DNA of 21,133 nt from Penium margaritaceum (GCA_023375785.1 SZWC01003609.1:126648-147780), one strand, 5' to 3'; numbered from the stretch's first letter, positions 1 through 11,166 are shown. Notes: generated by a model not told the origin, from the sequence alone. Program-made: numbers and translations.

Positions 1-1027
1 GGGGGGGGAGGAAAGGAGGCAAAACAGATAGCGACTGGAATGGATCCCCCCCCCCCAAAGAAAGCCAAAACTTTATTGTGTGAATGTATTGGGATGTGAA
101 TCAAGAGAGTGTCACTTCCTGTATACGAATGTACTGTATTTCCGGAAGTTACTGGGAAGCTACGGGCCGATTTTTTTTCATTTATTGTTTTACTCACCAT
201 TTTTCCCCAGCAGTTCATTGATGTAATGGAAAGACATGCAAAGCCGCCCCTGACCGGCACAACTTCGGGCTATCATAAAACATGCAAAGCCATGTTGAAA
301 GGTGGGTGGAGCCGGTCCATGAGACAAGACGAGGGGGATACACACTCCTCGCTTGAGAGAGAGAGAGAGGGGGAAGGAGGCACAAGCCGCCTTAGGGAGA
401 GGAGAGAGAGACAACGTTGCAAGGGCGGATTTTCACTAAGGCAATTGAGTTTGATGAAGTTACAAAGTTAGAGTTAACAATGAGCTCTCCCACCACATAT
501 GTAGGTTGTGGGAGAGACCCTACAGTGCACTAGGTCGATAACCACCATGCGACTGTGGGGTTTAAGAAGAGCCGCGAGGTTTTAGCCCTTACACACCACT
601 AAGAGATAGACAGAGTTGAACCTAAGACCAATTGCACAATGAGGCTTCGCACTACCAACTAAACTAGAGCTTGTGTCCTGCATGATGCTAGTGTCTAACA
701 TGACAGGGTAAGCTTCCATGTTTCGGATGAGATGGGTCATCTACAACCCCTTGCCGTGGTGAATTTGGCTGGCTTTACGTCATCTGCATCAACCCGCTCA
801 AGGGGGAGATGTGTAGCTCTGGGGACACACTGTGTGGGAAGGAGGTAAATGTCATGGACCCCTCGGGAGTAGCTACGTGAGGCACCATTAGAGCCAGTAG
901 TTGGACATCACGAACCTGCACATGTATGTACGAGGGTGGGTGGAATGCAAAAGCAATGAGGTAATGTACAAGGCCACAACAGACGAAAGGGGGCAAGGCC
1001 AAGGGTAAGGGAAACTGTAGAGGAAAA
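1..1027. other. No recognisable gene; GA-rich tract and one hairpin
   Basis: No reading frame here resembles a known family. A purine-rich GA tract lies at about 353-412. A hairpin with a perfect 9-bp stem (CTCTCCCAC paired with GTGGGAGAG) lies at about 484-517. Near 794-810 the plus strand reads AAGGGGGAGATGTGTAG, which resembles a polypurine tract beside an LTR start, so this stretch may include the end of an old plus-strand retroelement. The minus-strand copia pol at 1028-3004 ends at the right edge, so its 3' untranslated region or LTR should also lie here, but I could not delimit LTR ends. Confidence 0.4.
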
Positions 1028-3004
1028 TCAAGAGACAACAGGACAGAGAAGGCCAATGGCAGCATCACTATCACGAAAGTCAGGGAAGTGGAGTGCTTTT
1101 TTCAAGAAGTTGGCCAGTTGATAGCGTGCAAGGATAGGGCGCAAGGATACCTCACCGCTATCGACGCGTTCACGAATGAAATGATGCTCCACGTTGATGT
1201 GTCGGGTGCGACGTGGATATGCGCCTGCGTGCTTGGCCATAGAGAGTGTCTTGTCACTATCGCTGAACAGGGGAACACAATCCACCGAGACATGCATCTC
1301 ACGCGGGATGCGGTGTAGCCACACCGCCTCGCAAACGGCAGAGCCGAGAGCCATGTATTCCGCCTCACCGATGCTGCGAGCAACACACCCTTGCTTCCCG
1401 CTACGCCACGAGATGGCTGAGCCGGCAAGGACAAAGACGAAGCCGCTCCTGCTACGCGCATCAGAATCACGCGCATAATCACTGTCTGCGTAGCCCTCGA
1501 CTAGTGGTCGCCCAAGGCCGGCGGGGAAGTAGAGGCCGTGGCGAGGGGTCTGGAGGACATAACGAAGCGTGCGGGTGGCTACATGGTGATGCACAACGCG
1601 GGGCCAACGAGCGTACTAGGCAAGAACGTTGACGGCAAGAGCAATATCCGGACGAGTTGTTGCGGAGAGGTACATGAGGGCACCAACAAGAGATTGGTAA
1701 GTGACAGTAGGGGTTGCGTCCCCGCAAGCAGCATCGTGAGCCTTCCGAAGTGCAAGCTGAGTCCCAGGGGGCATGGGTGTAGCATCTGATGGAAGACGAC
1801 GTGTGAGATCAAGATCCGGTGGGAGACGATTGACAAGCGAGCGGACGTACCGCTCTTGGTGGAGGAAGATAGTCCCAGTCGTGCTATCGCGCTCGATCTG
1901 CATGCCGATGAACATCTCAACGAGGCCCAAGTCCTTCATACGGAAACGATCGGAGAGAGGAGACTTGGCAGCAGCAATGGCAGTGGAGGAAGGTGAAGCA
2001 ATGAGCAGATCGTCGACATAGACGAGAATGAAGACAAGGAGGAGAGCAGTGCCCCCGATGAAAAGAGAGGGGTCTGCTGCGCTGGGACGGAAACCACCAT
2101 CACGGATGGCGGCAGAAAGGGTTTGGTTCCAACAGCGTGGGGATTGGCGGAGACCATAGGGGGCACGGCGAAGGCGACAGACACGGGAGGTACCGTCCTC
2201 AAAACCTGGTGGCTGAACCATGTACAACTCCTCCTCCAGATGGCTATGAAGGAACGCATTGTTCACGTCCATCTGATGGACATCCCAATAATAATGGGCA
2301 GCAAGACAGAGAAAGACGCGACTAGAAGTGCCCCGACCAACGAGGGCAAAGGTCTCACCAAAGTCAACGCCTGGCACTTGAGAGAAACCCTTGGCTGTCA
2401 ATCGTGCCTTGCACCGCTCGATGGAGTTGTTGGCCCTCCGCTTGACGCGGAACACCCATTTGGCCTTGATAGCGCGCTGGCCCCCGGGCAAGTGAACAAG
2501 CTCAGACACCCCATGCTCATGTAAGGCGTCGAGTTCTGCCTGACAGGCAAGGCGCCACTGGGACGCGTCCGGTCGAGACAAAGCATCGACAAGGGTGCGA
2601 GGGTTAGGTGGGGGGTCAGAGGAAACAGTGAGGGAGCTAGGAGACGAGGACGAGTGTGGGAGAGGGGGCGCAGGGAAGGCTCTGACAGCCAAGGCATGTG
2701 CGGTGGTAGCAGGCGGAAGGGCATCTGAACCGGCCACTGGGTAAGTTGCTGTAGGTTCCATTCCTCTCTCCCTCGGTCTGACGCCGCCGTCACCTGAAGT
2801 TGCGAGAGGACCGCCATCCACATGGCCTCGTCGAACCGCTGCAACACCGCAAGCCACCATCGCTCGGGGGGCAGGTCCCGCACGCAGAAGTCCACCCGAG
2901 GGATAATTCAGAGCCGAAGGAGGGTCATCACCGCCAGGACATCCTCCATGCGGCCAAGCTGCGAGAGGTCGCGAGTCTACAGCAATAGCCACGCCTCCGT
3001 CCAC
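1028..3004 (-). pseudogene. Ty1/copia retrotransposon pol fragment: reverse transcriptase and RNase H
   Basis: This is the 3' half of a copia polyprotein, which copies element RNA into DNA and degrades the RNA template. From the 5' side it shows a Pro/Ser-rich linker, then the RT start (AKWVFRVKRR, CKARLTAKGFSQVPGVDF), MDVNNAFLHSHLEEELYM, the catalytic YVDD box at 2009-2020, and KDLGLVEMFIGMQI. RNase H follows with YADSDYA, SGFVF, SWRSGKQ and EAEYMAL. The frame is unbroken except for one TAG at 1616-1618 between NVLA and YARWP, a position where related elements commonly carry Gln. RNase H ends at a TGA (1028-1030). Gag, protease and integrase are absent upstream, so the copy is truncated near 2900-3000, where the frame runs into unrelated sequence. 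Family assignment is very firm; LTRs were not found. Confidence 0.92.
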
Positions 3005-3627
3005 TCCTCCTGAAACTCCTGATGCCGACCGGGCAGCCCAAAACCTCCATCCCCCGGGTCTTCCGTGGCAGCCTCGTGAGCACAGCCGGGACCACCTTTG
3101 CCGAGTGCTGCCAGAGCAGGCCCTTCCTAGGCTGGACGCGAAGGGCGTGTAGCGACGCGCTCTCCAGGAAGGCTACCATGCAGGCCCCAAGGGGTGCGGG
3201 GGTCCACAGACGGTTGCATCATCCAAGTAGGCGCCGATGCATCCCGGTCAATCACCGCCCTCCGCCACAAGGGGGAGGAGGCCCACCAGGTGACGGTTGC
3301 GAAAGGGCTGTGACAGTCTCATCTGTGCCCGTCGCGGAGGGGTGGTCCTAAAACTGCTACACTACACGGGAGAACGCACCTGCATGGGCGAGACTCACCG
3401 CCCGCTGCCGTGCCTTATTTGCTTCCACTGCATGTGCTGCCACTACCTGGCAGGTGAGAGGGCGGGAGACGACTACGAGTAGCCGGACGTACATGCTCCA
3501 ACGTCTCCCCTAGCAGCCCGGCCCAGTAACCGGCCTCAAAGCGGTTGCACCGCTTCAGAATCACGTCGTCTGTCCACCTTTGCACGCGGACTGGGCCCCA
3601 CCGCCGCCCCCCCCATGGAGGTGCCAT
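2760..3627 (-). pseudogene. Decayed reading frame of unknown function
   Basis: One minus frame stays coding-like for about 870 nt but has five stops: TAA 3415-3417, TGA 3319-3321, TAG 3127-3129, TAG 2977-2979 and TGA 2908-2910. Recognisable blocks are WTDDVILKRCNRFEAGYWAG, then VTWWASSPLWRRAVID, then FQEEWTEAWLLL and VDFCVRDLPPERWWLAVLQR. The Trp- and Arg-rich composition looks like real protein rather than noise, but I do not recognise a family. It follows an RNase H fragment in the same frame class (4164-3790), so both may be one old retroelement. Its 3' end runs into the truncated 5' end of the copia pol fragment, which suggests a junction between two elements near 2750-2900. Confidence 0.45.
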
Positions 3628-3789
3628 TGGCAGCCAGAGACAAAGGACGGGTCACCGATCTACTCTTCCNGGGGGGGGGGAGAGCGCTTCTGCTCCCTAG
3701 AGGACTATGTGTTGTGCGCCGCGGAGGGCCTCCCCGCTTAAGGACAAGAGGGCGTCGGGGAGAGCGGGGCAATCCCTCTGTCCAAAAGC

Positions 3790-4164
3790 GCAAGGGCCGA
3801 GACCCTGGTGGGACAACCCGTGTGTCACTTAGTTGTGTTCCTGCCCTATCCACTGATAAACCCTCTGGATGCGTAGGTCAAGGATCCTCTAGGCCCGGTC
3901 CCACCGCCGGCGGAGACACTCCACCACCACTTAGGCAGCCTCCTGCATCGGGTCCACCACCAAGCGAGAGTCGCCCACAACCACCAAGGCTACGACCTGG
4001 GACTGCTGCATAAGGGAGAGGCCGAGGCAGAGGACGGCGTACTCAACGTCGTTGGTCGCAGCTCCTTCTAGGCACTCCTGGGCAGATAAGACCGGTCCCC
4101 CCTCGAGGTCAAAGAGGATTGTCCTCGTGCCTCCCAGGCATAGTGTAGTGAGCTCTGTTGCGTT
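3790..4164 (-). pseudogene. RNase H-like domain fragment of a retroelement
   Basis: In the frame starting near 4164 the translation reads NATELTTLCLGGTRTILFDL, then ATNDVEYAVLCLGLSLMQQS and VVVGDSRLVVDPMQEAA. The pattern N-D-x-E-Y-A-x-L-x-x-GL followed by GDSRLVV is typical of type I and archaeal-like RNase H domains of plant LTR and LINE elements: the Glu of VEY and the Asp of GDS are catalytic-site positions. The N-terminal DGG strand is not visible. Stops occur at 3931-3933 (TAA), 3889-3891 (TAG) and 3829-3831 (TAA). The last catalytic Asp of the family appears lost (THGLS where ADxLS is expected). It is a relic. Confidence 0.6.
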
Positions 4165-4747
4165 GTCAAAGAATAACTAGTGTGGGCGCGTGAGAAAGTG
4201 TGATGAGGTGGGACGGGGCAAGGGGCGACTGGGTGGAGGTGGGTCGCCGAGGGCAGCCACAGAGTGGAGGTCGAAGATGGAGAGGTTCGGGAGGGAGGAG
4301 GGGCGGGACTGTTGCTGGTTTGATTCGATGTGTTTTTTTCTTTCTTTTTGTTCAGTAACAACAATTCAACTGGATAAGGCTTCTGGTTAACATCGTTCCA
4401 AAATGCTTCGTCTAGATGTTTGATGTGTTTGCTAATGCTTTGGTGAACTTTTCGCCCTTGCATATCGATACACATCNTGGGGGCACAAATCTCCGTTTGA
4501 ATGAATCCGTAAACTGCCCCGCACCGAAGGAAAACACTTTGAAAGGGACAGATACATCTGATTATGGACTACTGTGACCAGTTTGCCACTTGTGAAACTC
4601 TTAACATATCTAGAATTGGAGTTCAGATTCACACAGTTGACTTTACTATGCAAGTCTAAGATCAATTTTGTTATTCCAAGAAAAAAATCGATAGCTAATA
4701 TACACTGAAATTTAAGTAGGAACATGATTCTTTCATACAAAGCAATT
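4165..4747. other. No recognised gene between two retroelement relics
   Basis: The left part (4180-4330) is purine-rich and the right part (4440-4747) is AT-rich. Short open frames exist on both strands but none shows a known motif. The RNase H end of the copia copy at 4748-7660 would be expected here and is not readable. A single unresolved base (n) lies at 4477. Confidence 0.4.
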
Positions 4748-7660
4748 TCATAGACGCTTCATATCGTAGCACACGTTGATACACACATCAATCAAGTTAA
4801 AAAGAGCACACAATGAACCATACCTCAAGGCTGGACATGTGCTAAACACAAGGGCATGAAGAGGTGTTTTGAGCACATATCGCAAGACGTAAACAGCTGC
4901 CTCCAAGCAAACTGCACGCGGAGTCTGTGAGAACTGGGTACAAAGGTTCACTGAGAATGTGATGTCAAGTTGGGTGTTAGTGATTAGGTGCATTACTGAC
5001 ACAATGAGACGCAAGTACAAGGTCTGGTCCACACACTCCCTCAAGGCTACAACTTCAAGTGCCTTCAAGCTCTTCTGACCATCTGGGTTCATGGGAGTAG
5101 AAGCACTCGGTACTGTGGCAACCGGATCGGAAAAACACTCCTCTAGGGTCTAGACATCTCTCCTGATAGATGTGGAGGATCCTACGCTCACCATTGCAAA
5201 CAATCTCCACCCCCAAAAACATCTCAGCTGGTCCTAGATCCTTCATCTTATACAAGGATTGAAGTAGGCTCTTCACCTTCTGAACAATCGCTATGTCAGG
5301 CGATGTAATGAAGAGGGCGTTAACCTATGCAAGCTCCAAAAAAAACGACATAGATGCAGCAAGGATGAAGAGTGAAGGATTAAAGTCACTCCTCCTGTAG
5401 CCCTCACGCTCAAGTGTAGAGCAAACTTCTGTGTTCTAAGTATGTGGTGACTACTTCAGTCCATACACGGCTTTGTGGAGTCAGCACACCTTCGGCGTGC
5501 CATCCAGGCAAGGACCATGTAAATCTCTTCATGTGGCTGCCCATGGAGGAAAGCATCGTTCACATCCATCTGATGACCTTCCCAGACATGTTGAGCAACC
5601 AGTCAAAGCATCCGACTTGTGGAAACGTAACATCATAGCCGATTCCCTACAACTATGAGAATGTTTTTGCCATGAGGCGGGCCTTGTATCATTCAGGAGA
5701 GTCATCCCGCTTCTTCTTCATGTGAACGACCCGCCCTGCATGAATGACCTTCCTACTAGGTGGGAGATCAACAAGCTCAAGAACACCGTGCTTATGCATT
5801 GCGTTGAGCTCCTCAACCACGTCTGACTCCGAGCAAGCAGTGTCAGACCCAGAACGAGCAAGCCATAGAGTGTTACGCTCAAGTGCTGGTGTACCAAGAG
5901 GGGAGGTACGCACTGTGCACAACATAGCTGAGGCCGTTGGCTCATGAACAGCCCATAGACCGGCTGTCTTATGAGCACAACGGTACTCGCGTTGTAGTAA
6001 GGCATAGCCCATAGGCATCTGGGGGGAGACTCGTGTCTCTGATTATGCTCGAACAGAGAGGCCAAGCACCCTGGTGCTTGCCTTACCAACCACTTCCTGT
6101 CAAGAAGGTGCCAAGCAAGGATGTGGCCGTGGACTCACGGTCAAGCGTCAGAAAGTGGGTAAATGTGGACGTAGAGGACCAGCGGGTGCTCGCGAATAGG
6201 AGTCAACAGAAGCGGACTCCTCTTACGTGGTCACGATAGGAGGCAGAGATGCATTCGATGCCGGATGCTCGGACCCCAATACACGGACAAGCTCAGAAAG
6301 GGGTAGGCTCAGTAAATGGCACTGGGAGAGTAGGAAAGGTGTGTAAGGAGGTGGGAGACACCTCCCTGCAAGGCTCCTCAGCGGAGGGAGAATGGGTTGG
6401 AGAGGTGTGTGCGACAGACACCTTCTCTGGAATGTCTATTTCTACACCCTGCGAATAAGCCACATGCATGGCAGGGGATGAAGCGAGTAGTACTGATGTA
6501 CTACTCGCCTGGTGTAGGTGATATCATCAGTCCATCAACAAGACCACGTGGCACCGAGGGACTGATTGTTCTTGGTCCAGGCATGACCATGAACCATCAA
6601 GGGCAAAACCTGCCCCACGCCGCCGGGAGCAAGACACGAGGGACAATATGATGACATGGTCTGAATGCATGACAAGTCATGAGTAACATACGGCTCCATC
6701 AATACGGTGTCATGGGACTCAAAAATCCGATGACGGCCCGGATCCCAGAACCGCCATGCCTTTCACTATGACGCAACACCAATGAAGGCGCACACATGTC
6801 CGTTAGGCAAGAACTTTGACCCTTGCTAGGCCTCAGTAAGCCAGACGCAAGACATTACGCATAGACACGGACAAGGCGCATGCCCGCGTTGTGTCCAAAC
6901 AATCGCACGTACGACATCACATGACGAGGGAGTGGACCATGTGGAATCCGGTTCCACACCCAAGTCATGTGGGGTAGCAGGGACGGGGAGGTCCCGGGTG
7001 GCACCAAGGAACTTGAAAAACTTCGTGGTGGGACCCATAAACTCACCACCATGGTCTAAGCAAAAAGCTCATGCTTTTGGCTGGTTTACAGCTCCGCCTT
7101 AACCAACTAACAACAGAATGCATCACGTGCGTCACTTTTGTGCTGCAAGAANACAGTGCCGTGAAGAAAATGTTGCAGCAAGCTCACGAATGATAGCAAC
7201 ACCACAAGAGTGCATGACATCAAGACCCATGCACTTGTACGCATCAACGGATAGTAAACTCAGCTCAAAGCCGGGGATGTGCAACAAGTCAGAAAGATGC
7301 ACGGGACCAGCTCGGCCATCAAGAAGAATTGTCAAACCTCCACAAACACGAAGCACCTCACCACACCCCGTAAGAGCATGACATACCGACCCAGTGGGAC
7401 CAAGGATGTCAAAGTCGTCACGGCGAAATTTTTGGGATGGGTAGCCCAAGACTCGACGACCCAAGCACCATTCAAAACACAATCAGGTGAGGAGATACAA
7501 CACTGAATAATGGAACCAATGATTGAAGAAGGGCGCTGTGCAATATGGGGCTCCTCTCGAAGAGGCACTGACTCCAACCATGATGAAACATCCGGACCCC
7601 AATCACCATCAACCCCCAGCCCCACTCGTTGCTCCCCAAGTGCATGCATACCCATGCAAC
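4748..7660 (-). pseudogene. Second Ty1/copia copy, heavily decayed (protease to RT)
   Basis: Domains appear in copia order on the minus strand. At about 7520-7400 is WVVESWATHPKNF, matching the copia protease WxxDSGAT site with Asp changed to Glu and Gly to Trp. LHIPGFELSLLSVDAYKCMG follows at about 7275-7216. An integrase remnant, FMGPTTKFFKFLGATRD, lies near 7040-6985. RT begins at about 5860 with ELNAMHKHGVLELVDLPPSR, then YKARLMAKTFS (5688-5656), QMDVNDAFLHGQPHEEIYM (near 5575-5515) and KMKDLGPAEMFLGVEI (near 5246-5199). The YVDD box is lost. Stops at 5689-5691 (TGA), 5653-5655 (TAG) and 5647-5649 (TAG) sit where Arg, Gln and Gln are expected in the family. Several frameshifts are present. 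It is far older than the copy at 1028-3004 and shares the same lineage-type RT sequence. Confidence 0.85.
6483..6508. repeat. Perfect 11-bp hairpin inside copia relic
   Basis: The arms GCGAGTAGTAC (6483-6493) and GTACTACTCGC (6498-6508) are perfect inverted repeats separated by TGAT. The hairpin sits in the decayed integrase-to-RT interval of the second copia copy. No function is evident. Confidence 0.8.
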
Positions 7661-7932
7661 CCCTTCACGGCACAAGCAGTAGGAACCTCGGCAGTGCCCT
7701 CCCCACTCACACTCCCCTGGTGAGGCGAGGCACGGTCGGTGGGCACTCCCAAGGCACGGCGAAGATGCACCTCAGCAGCTCACATCACAGCGTGCCCCGA
7801 TTTGGCATCAGGTCAAGGGGCCACATTGTGGTCGGGATGTTGGGATCCAGGTGGTGGCGTGATGTCCGTCTCCCTGGTGGCGCTCCCGATTACAATGGAG
7901 TTGTCTCTCGCCTCTCCCGCCGGAGACATCTG
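7661..7932. other. Copia gag-side remnant or unassigned spacer
   Basis: This interval lies between the protease of the second copia copy and the end of the Penelope-like element. On position it should hold the copia gag, but I could not recognise an RNA-binding zinc knuckle or another gag motif. It ends abruptly at the start of the pseudo-LTR at 7933. Confidence 0.35.
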
Positions 7933-8044
7933 CAGATGTGGAGGGGGTTGACATCTCAGAGCTGCAAGGGTCGCAAGTTGTCCGAACTGTGGTAGGTGAG
8001 AGTAAAAGAGAGAGTAGTGCGTGCGAAGAGTCCGGCAGAAAATC

Positions 8045-8103
8045 AGTCTTTGAGCATAGCGCTGTCGGCCGGGAGGCCTTCATCAGTGCTCTACGGAATG
8101 ACT
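8045..8103 (-). ncRNA. Hammerhead ribozyme, core mutated (A14 to C)
   Basis: This is the counterpart of the ribozyme at 11876-11934. CUGAUGA is intact, stem II is GGCC/GGCC with loop UCCC, and stem I pairs GAGCA with UGCUC plus an outer AGUC/GACU. The conserved GAAA is GACA here (8066-8063), changing A14, a core adenosine needed for catalysis in all known hammerheads. The same substitution changes Lys to Thr in the overlapping ORF1 start. I infer that this copy cleaves poorly or not at all. Confidence 0.8.
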
Positions 8104-8216
8104 ACTGCGGACAGACACTTATAGTCAAACATCGCACATGTGCACAACTCATGAGATCTAGGCATGATGATGTCTAGGAATGTCCAGGATGATGTCAAGG
8201 GACAAACCAGGACGTC

Positions 8217-8306
8217 GCTCGGACCACCGGCTGCTGTGGGCCGGTGGATGTTTCCGAGGTTGCTCGGACCGCCGGCTGCTGTGGGCCGGTGGGTGCTTCC
8301 GAGGGA
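8217..8306. repeat. Two 45-bp tandem units in the 3' pseudo-LTR
   Basis: The unit starting GCTCGGACC at 8217 repeats at 8262 with a few substitutions. Each unit folds as a hairpin; in the first, CCACCGGC pairs with GCCGGTGG around an 8-nt loop. The equivalent pair lies at 12048-12137 in the 5' pseudo-LTR. Confidence 0.8.
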
Positions 8307-8573
8307 GCCAGATCAGCAGGATTTCTTTCTTCGCAGGTCCAGGGCTTGAGCCGGGACGACACAATGTGGGAGCGCAGTTTTCTTGGCAACTGCCACGCCA
8401 AAATAACCCGGGAAGAGAACACGGCAGGATTAAATTGGTTGAGATGCTTTGCAAAGCGTCTTAAGAAACTTCCCAAGTGCAGACCTTCTACCCGTGGGTT
8501 CAGAAAGGTTTTCAGCACAAGGGGCCTGCTTCGGGGTAGCGCTGGGGTTGAATGATGCCGAGACTTCAGGGCT

Positions 8574-10239
8574 TCAATCTTTGTGTGTCGTTGTGTGGAG
8601 GATCTGGTCGAACAGGGGTAGGAGGAACTTCTGGGGGTAGCCTCTAGCATGGAGTCTCACGAAAAACTGTTTCTTGAGCTCGTGGAATTCAGAGGCTGCC
8701 TAGGTCCTGAGTAGGTACCTGTGAAGTTCGGACAGAACAAAGGCACGTAGGCAGCTCCGTGGTTGGTAGCTGCTGAACGGTAAGTACAAATATTTGTTCA
8801 TGGCTTTTTGGAACGTGTTGATTTCCAAAACGCCTTGCCCTTTGAATCTGTCACCATTGTAGAGGAGGAGATCAAGAAAGGCCACTTGGGAGGAGGATAT
8901 CTCCCATGTGAGGCTGATGTTCTCGTCCAAGTTGTTGAAGGTGGAGAGGTAGGAAAGGAGGCTCTTTTTATCGCCGGGCCAAAGGATGAGGCCGTCGTCG
9001 ATGTACCGCCGATGGAGGAGAGCTAGAGTGCCGGTGTGACGTTGCAGCTCCAAGTCCAGGTAGCTCATGAAGAGCACGGTGAAGGCGGGTGCCACAGGTG
9101 TTCCCATGGCCGTACTTTAACTTGCTTGAAGGTTTTCCCCATGAATTCCACGTAGGAATTCCTCATGACCCAATGTAGAAGTCTGAAGACGGCGGGGGTG
9201 CAAGGGTGGTGTGCACGTTGAAGTAGCTCTTCAATGCAAGTGAGAGCCTTAGCAATGGGGATGCTAGCGTAGAGGGCAACGACGTCATAGGATGCCAAAA
9301 TAGAGCCGGGTGGCACTTGCAGTTCCTCCGATTCAAGCAGCAGGCTGGTGCTGTCTTTGAGGTAGGTGGGCTGCCTTTTGACAAGTGGTTGAAGCTCCGC
9401 ATCAAGCCACTTGGACGCGTTGGTCGTGATCCAATCACTAGGAAGCTGCAATGGGTCGTCCGACGGGTGGATTTTTGTGGATTTTCAAGATGGTGTAGAA
9501 AGCTGCTGGCCGCCACCCTTTCTCTGGTTTGTGGGCGAAAAATTCCCACGAAGAGTTGGGGATGAGGCTGGAATTTTTCAGCAGCTCCTTCACCTCAAGA
9601 AGATCCTGGAGCATTTGTGAGGGATCGCATCTTTCCCTGTGGTAGGTGGTGGTGTCGTTGAGGTGACTGAGACAATCTGTGATGGCTTCTGTCGAGTATG
9701 ACAATCCCTAAGTTCTTGTCGGCTGGCTTGATGACGATGGATCTGTCCTCCTTCAATTTTTTTAGCACAGCTGCAAGACCTTTGGGCAAATTCCTCTTCT
9801 TTGGAGCTGCAGAAGCCTCGTACACTGTGGTGAGGTCAGAGAGCAAGTCGTCCATTTCGTCCTCAATGACCCTTGGAGCCGGAGGCGGCATCCATGAGGG
9901 GTTAGAGAGGCGAAACTTGAGGATGTGCTCGTTGAAGTTCTCCCGAAACAGCCAGGCCAGTCTCACACGTCGGAAGAGATCGTGGAAGGCCGGTACGATG
10001 TCGGGGAGAGTGGAGAGTCTCGGTTGAAAGACAAAGTTTAGGCCCAGTCCGAGTAAGGACAGCTCCTCACAGGTCAACACCCGTGAGGAGAGGTTGTGGA
10101 CACCCCTGTTAGTCAGCCGGTTGTCAATCTGTGTTGGCGTCATGCGGCTGAAAAGTAGGAGTGCCACTTCATGTTGGTGGAGGTTTAGTAGCGGGATCCG
10201 GCCCCGCGGCCGGACCCGTTTTTTGAACGTCCTCCCCAC
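8574..10239 (-). pseudogene. Penelope-like reverse transcriptase (ORF2), frameshifted
   Basis: This ORF would make the RT that copies the element. It overlaps the end of ORF1 by 55 nt in another frame. The N-terminal part has NLSSRVLTCEELSLLGLGLNF near residue 50 and KPADKNLGIVILD near residue 172. After a shift near 9705 it continues with LNDTTTYHRER, FYTILKIHK and GRPIAAS; after a shift near 9445, with DWITTNASKWL and SYDVVALYASIP; after a shift near 9120, with MGTPVAPAFTVLFMSYLDLE, the catalytic YIDD at 8994-9005, FLDLLLYNGD and MNKYLYLPFSSYQP. A TAG at 8700-8702 interrupts LHRYLLRT from EFHELKKQFFVRLHARGYP, which is still family-like. The frame ends at TGA 8574-8576, with another frame continuing toward the repeat. 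No GIY-YIG endonuclease is visible, so it resembles endonuclease-lacking Penelope-like types. The frameshifts could be decay or base-calling errors. Confidence 0.8.
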
Positions 10240-10286
10240 CTGCCCCTTCCCCTGCCACGACCAGCAGGGTGTGGATCTGGGTCAAG

Positions 10287-10455
10287 ATCCTTGTTGTTGT
10301 TGCCGGAGTTGTTGCCGGTGTTGTTGCTGGTGTTGTTGCCGGTGTTGTTGCCGGTGTTGTTGTTGCCAATGGAGTTGTTGCCGGCAGTGTTGCCGGTGTT
10401 GCCAGAGTTGCCGGCGTTCTTGCCGGTGTTGCCGACGTTGTTACCGGTGTTCTTG
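10287..10455. repeat. Short tandem repeats (GTTGTTGCCGGT type) coding Asn/Thr/Gly
   Basis: Imperfect 15-bp and 12-bp units rich in GTTGTTGCCGGTGTT run through this stretch. They encode the NTGNN repeat of ORF1 on the minus strand. Such tracts change length easily. Confidence 0.85.
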
Positions 10456-11109
10456 CCGGCAGGCAGAGGATCTTTTTTGGCCTCTTTGGCAGTAGAGGCT
10501 GAGAGAGCTGCAGCTAGCTGGCGGCTGATTTCTTTGGGGATTTGCCGTTCCAGCTCTCGCTTGATGATCTCGATGGTAGTCAGTTCTTTGTCCATCGTCA
10601 TGCTTTCCAACTTGCCAGCGTTGGCAGTCAAGCGTGCCTCTTCCGCCTTGCGTTCAGCGTTGATGCGGTCCACTTTATGGCGCGAGATGAGCTCCTTCAC
10701 CTGTTCTTCGGTGTCGGCCATCACCTTGTTCTTCCATGCCTCACAAAATTGTGAGATATCGAAGACAGTGGAGATCGTGGAAGGTGTGGAGGCACGGTGG
10801 AGCTGGTTCAGTTTGTTGATCATGGCATCTCGGAGGCCGAGGGTGCGTTGGAAGATTGCGTTGCGGACAGCTCTTTTACCGTCGATGACGGCTTGGTGCT
10901 GAAGGCGTTTGTAGGCGGCATGGTTCTCCTGCATCTTGCTCACCACCGCGGCGATGACGTCTGGTTCTTCCGTCTCATGGAAGGGCGGGCAAGTAACTTC
11001 GCAGGAGTTGGCGAATCTGCCGGAGGCTTGGATCTGCTGCAGTTTGATGATAATGTTGTCCAACTTAGTCAGAGATTTCAGCAGCGTCTCGACGACTTAT
11101 TTGCGTGCG

Positions 11110-11166
11110 ATGTCCGTGTACGCCTTTGGGGGTGGGTCCTGTCCGTGTACGCCTTTCGGGGTGGGC
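11110..11166. repeat. Tandem duplication of about 28 bp in ORF1
   Basis: TGTCCGTGTACGCCTTT followed by a GGGGTGGG motif occurs twice in succession (starting near 11112 and 11141) with a G/C difference. It lies in the Pro-rich part of ORF1, just before the frameshift that splits the ORF. Confidence 0.8.

Larger units (their letters stand above)
7933..8464 (-). repeat. 3' pseudo-LTR of the Penelope-like element
   Basis: This 532-bp direct repeat matches 11764-12295 without net insertions or deletions; I counted about 14 substitutions by eye. It contains a hammerhead ribozyme with a mutated core (8045-8103), the first about 50 codons of ORF1 (8083 downward) and a pair of 45-bp tandem units at 8217-8306. 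Unlike the 5' copy, its inner end loses the palindrome after 8464, where the RT-side body begins. Confidence 0.9.

Noticed and set aside
109..471. 120-codon plus-strand frame
   Set aside because: Its second half is a translation of a GA-rich simple repeat (Arg/Glu runs), and nothing in it matches a known family.
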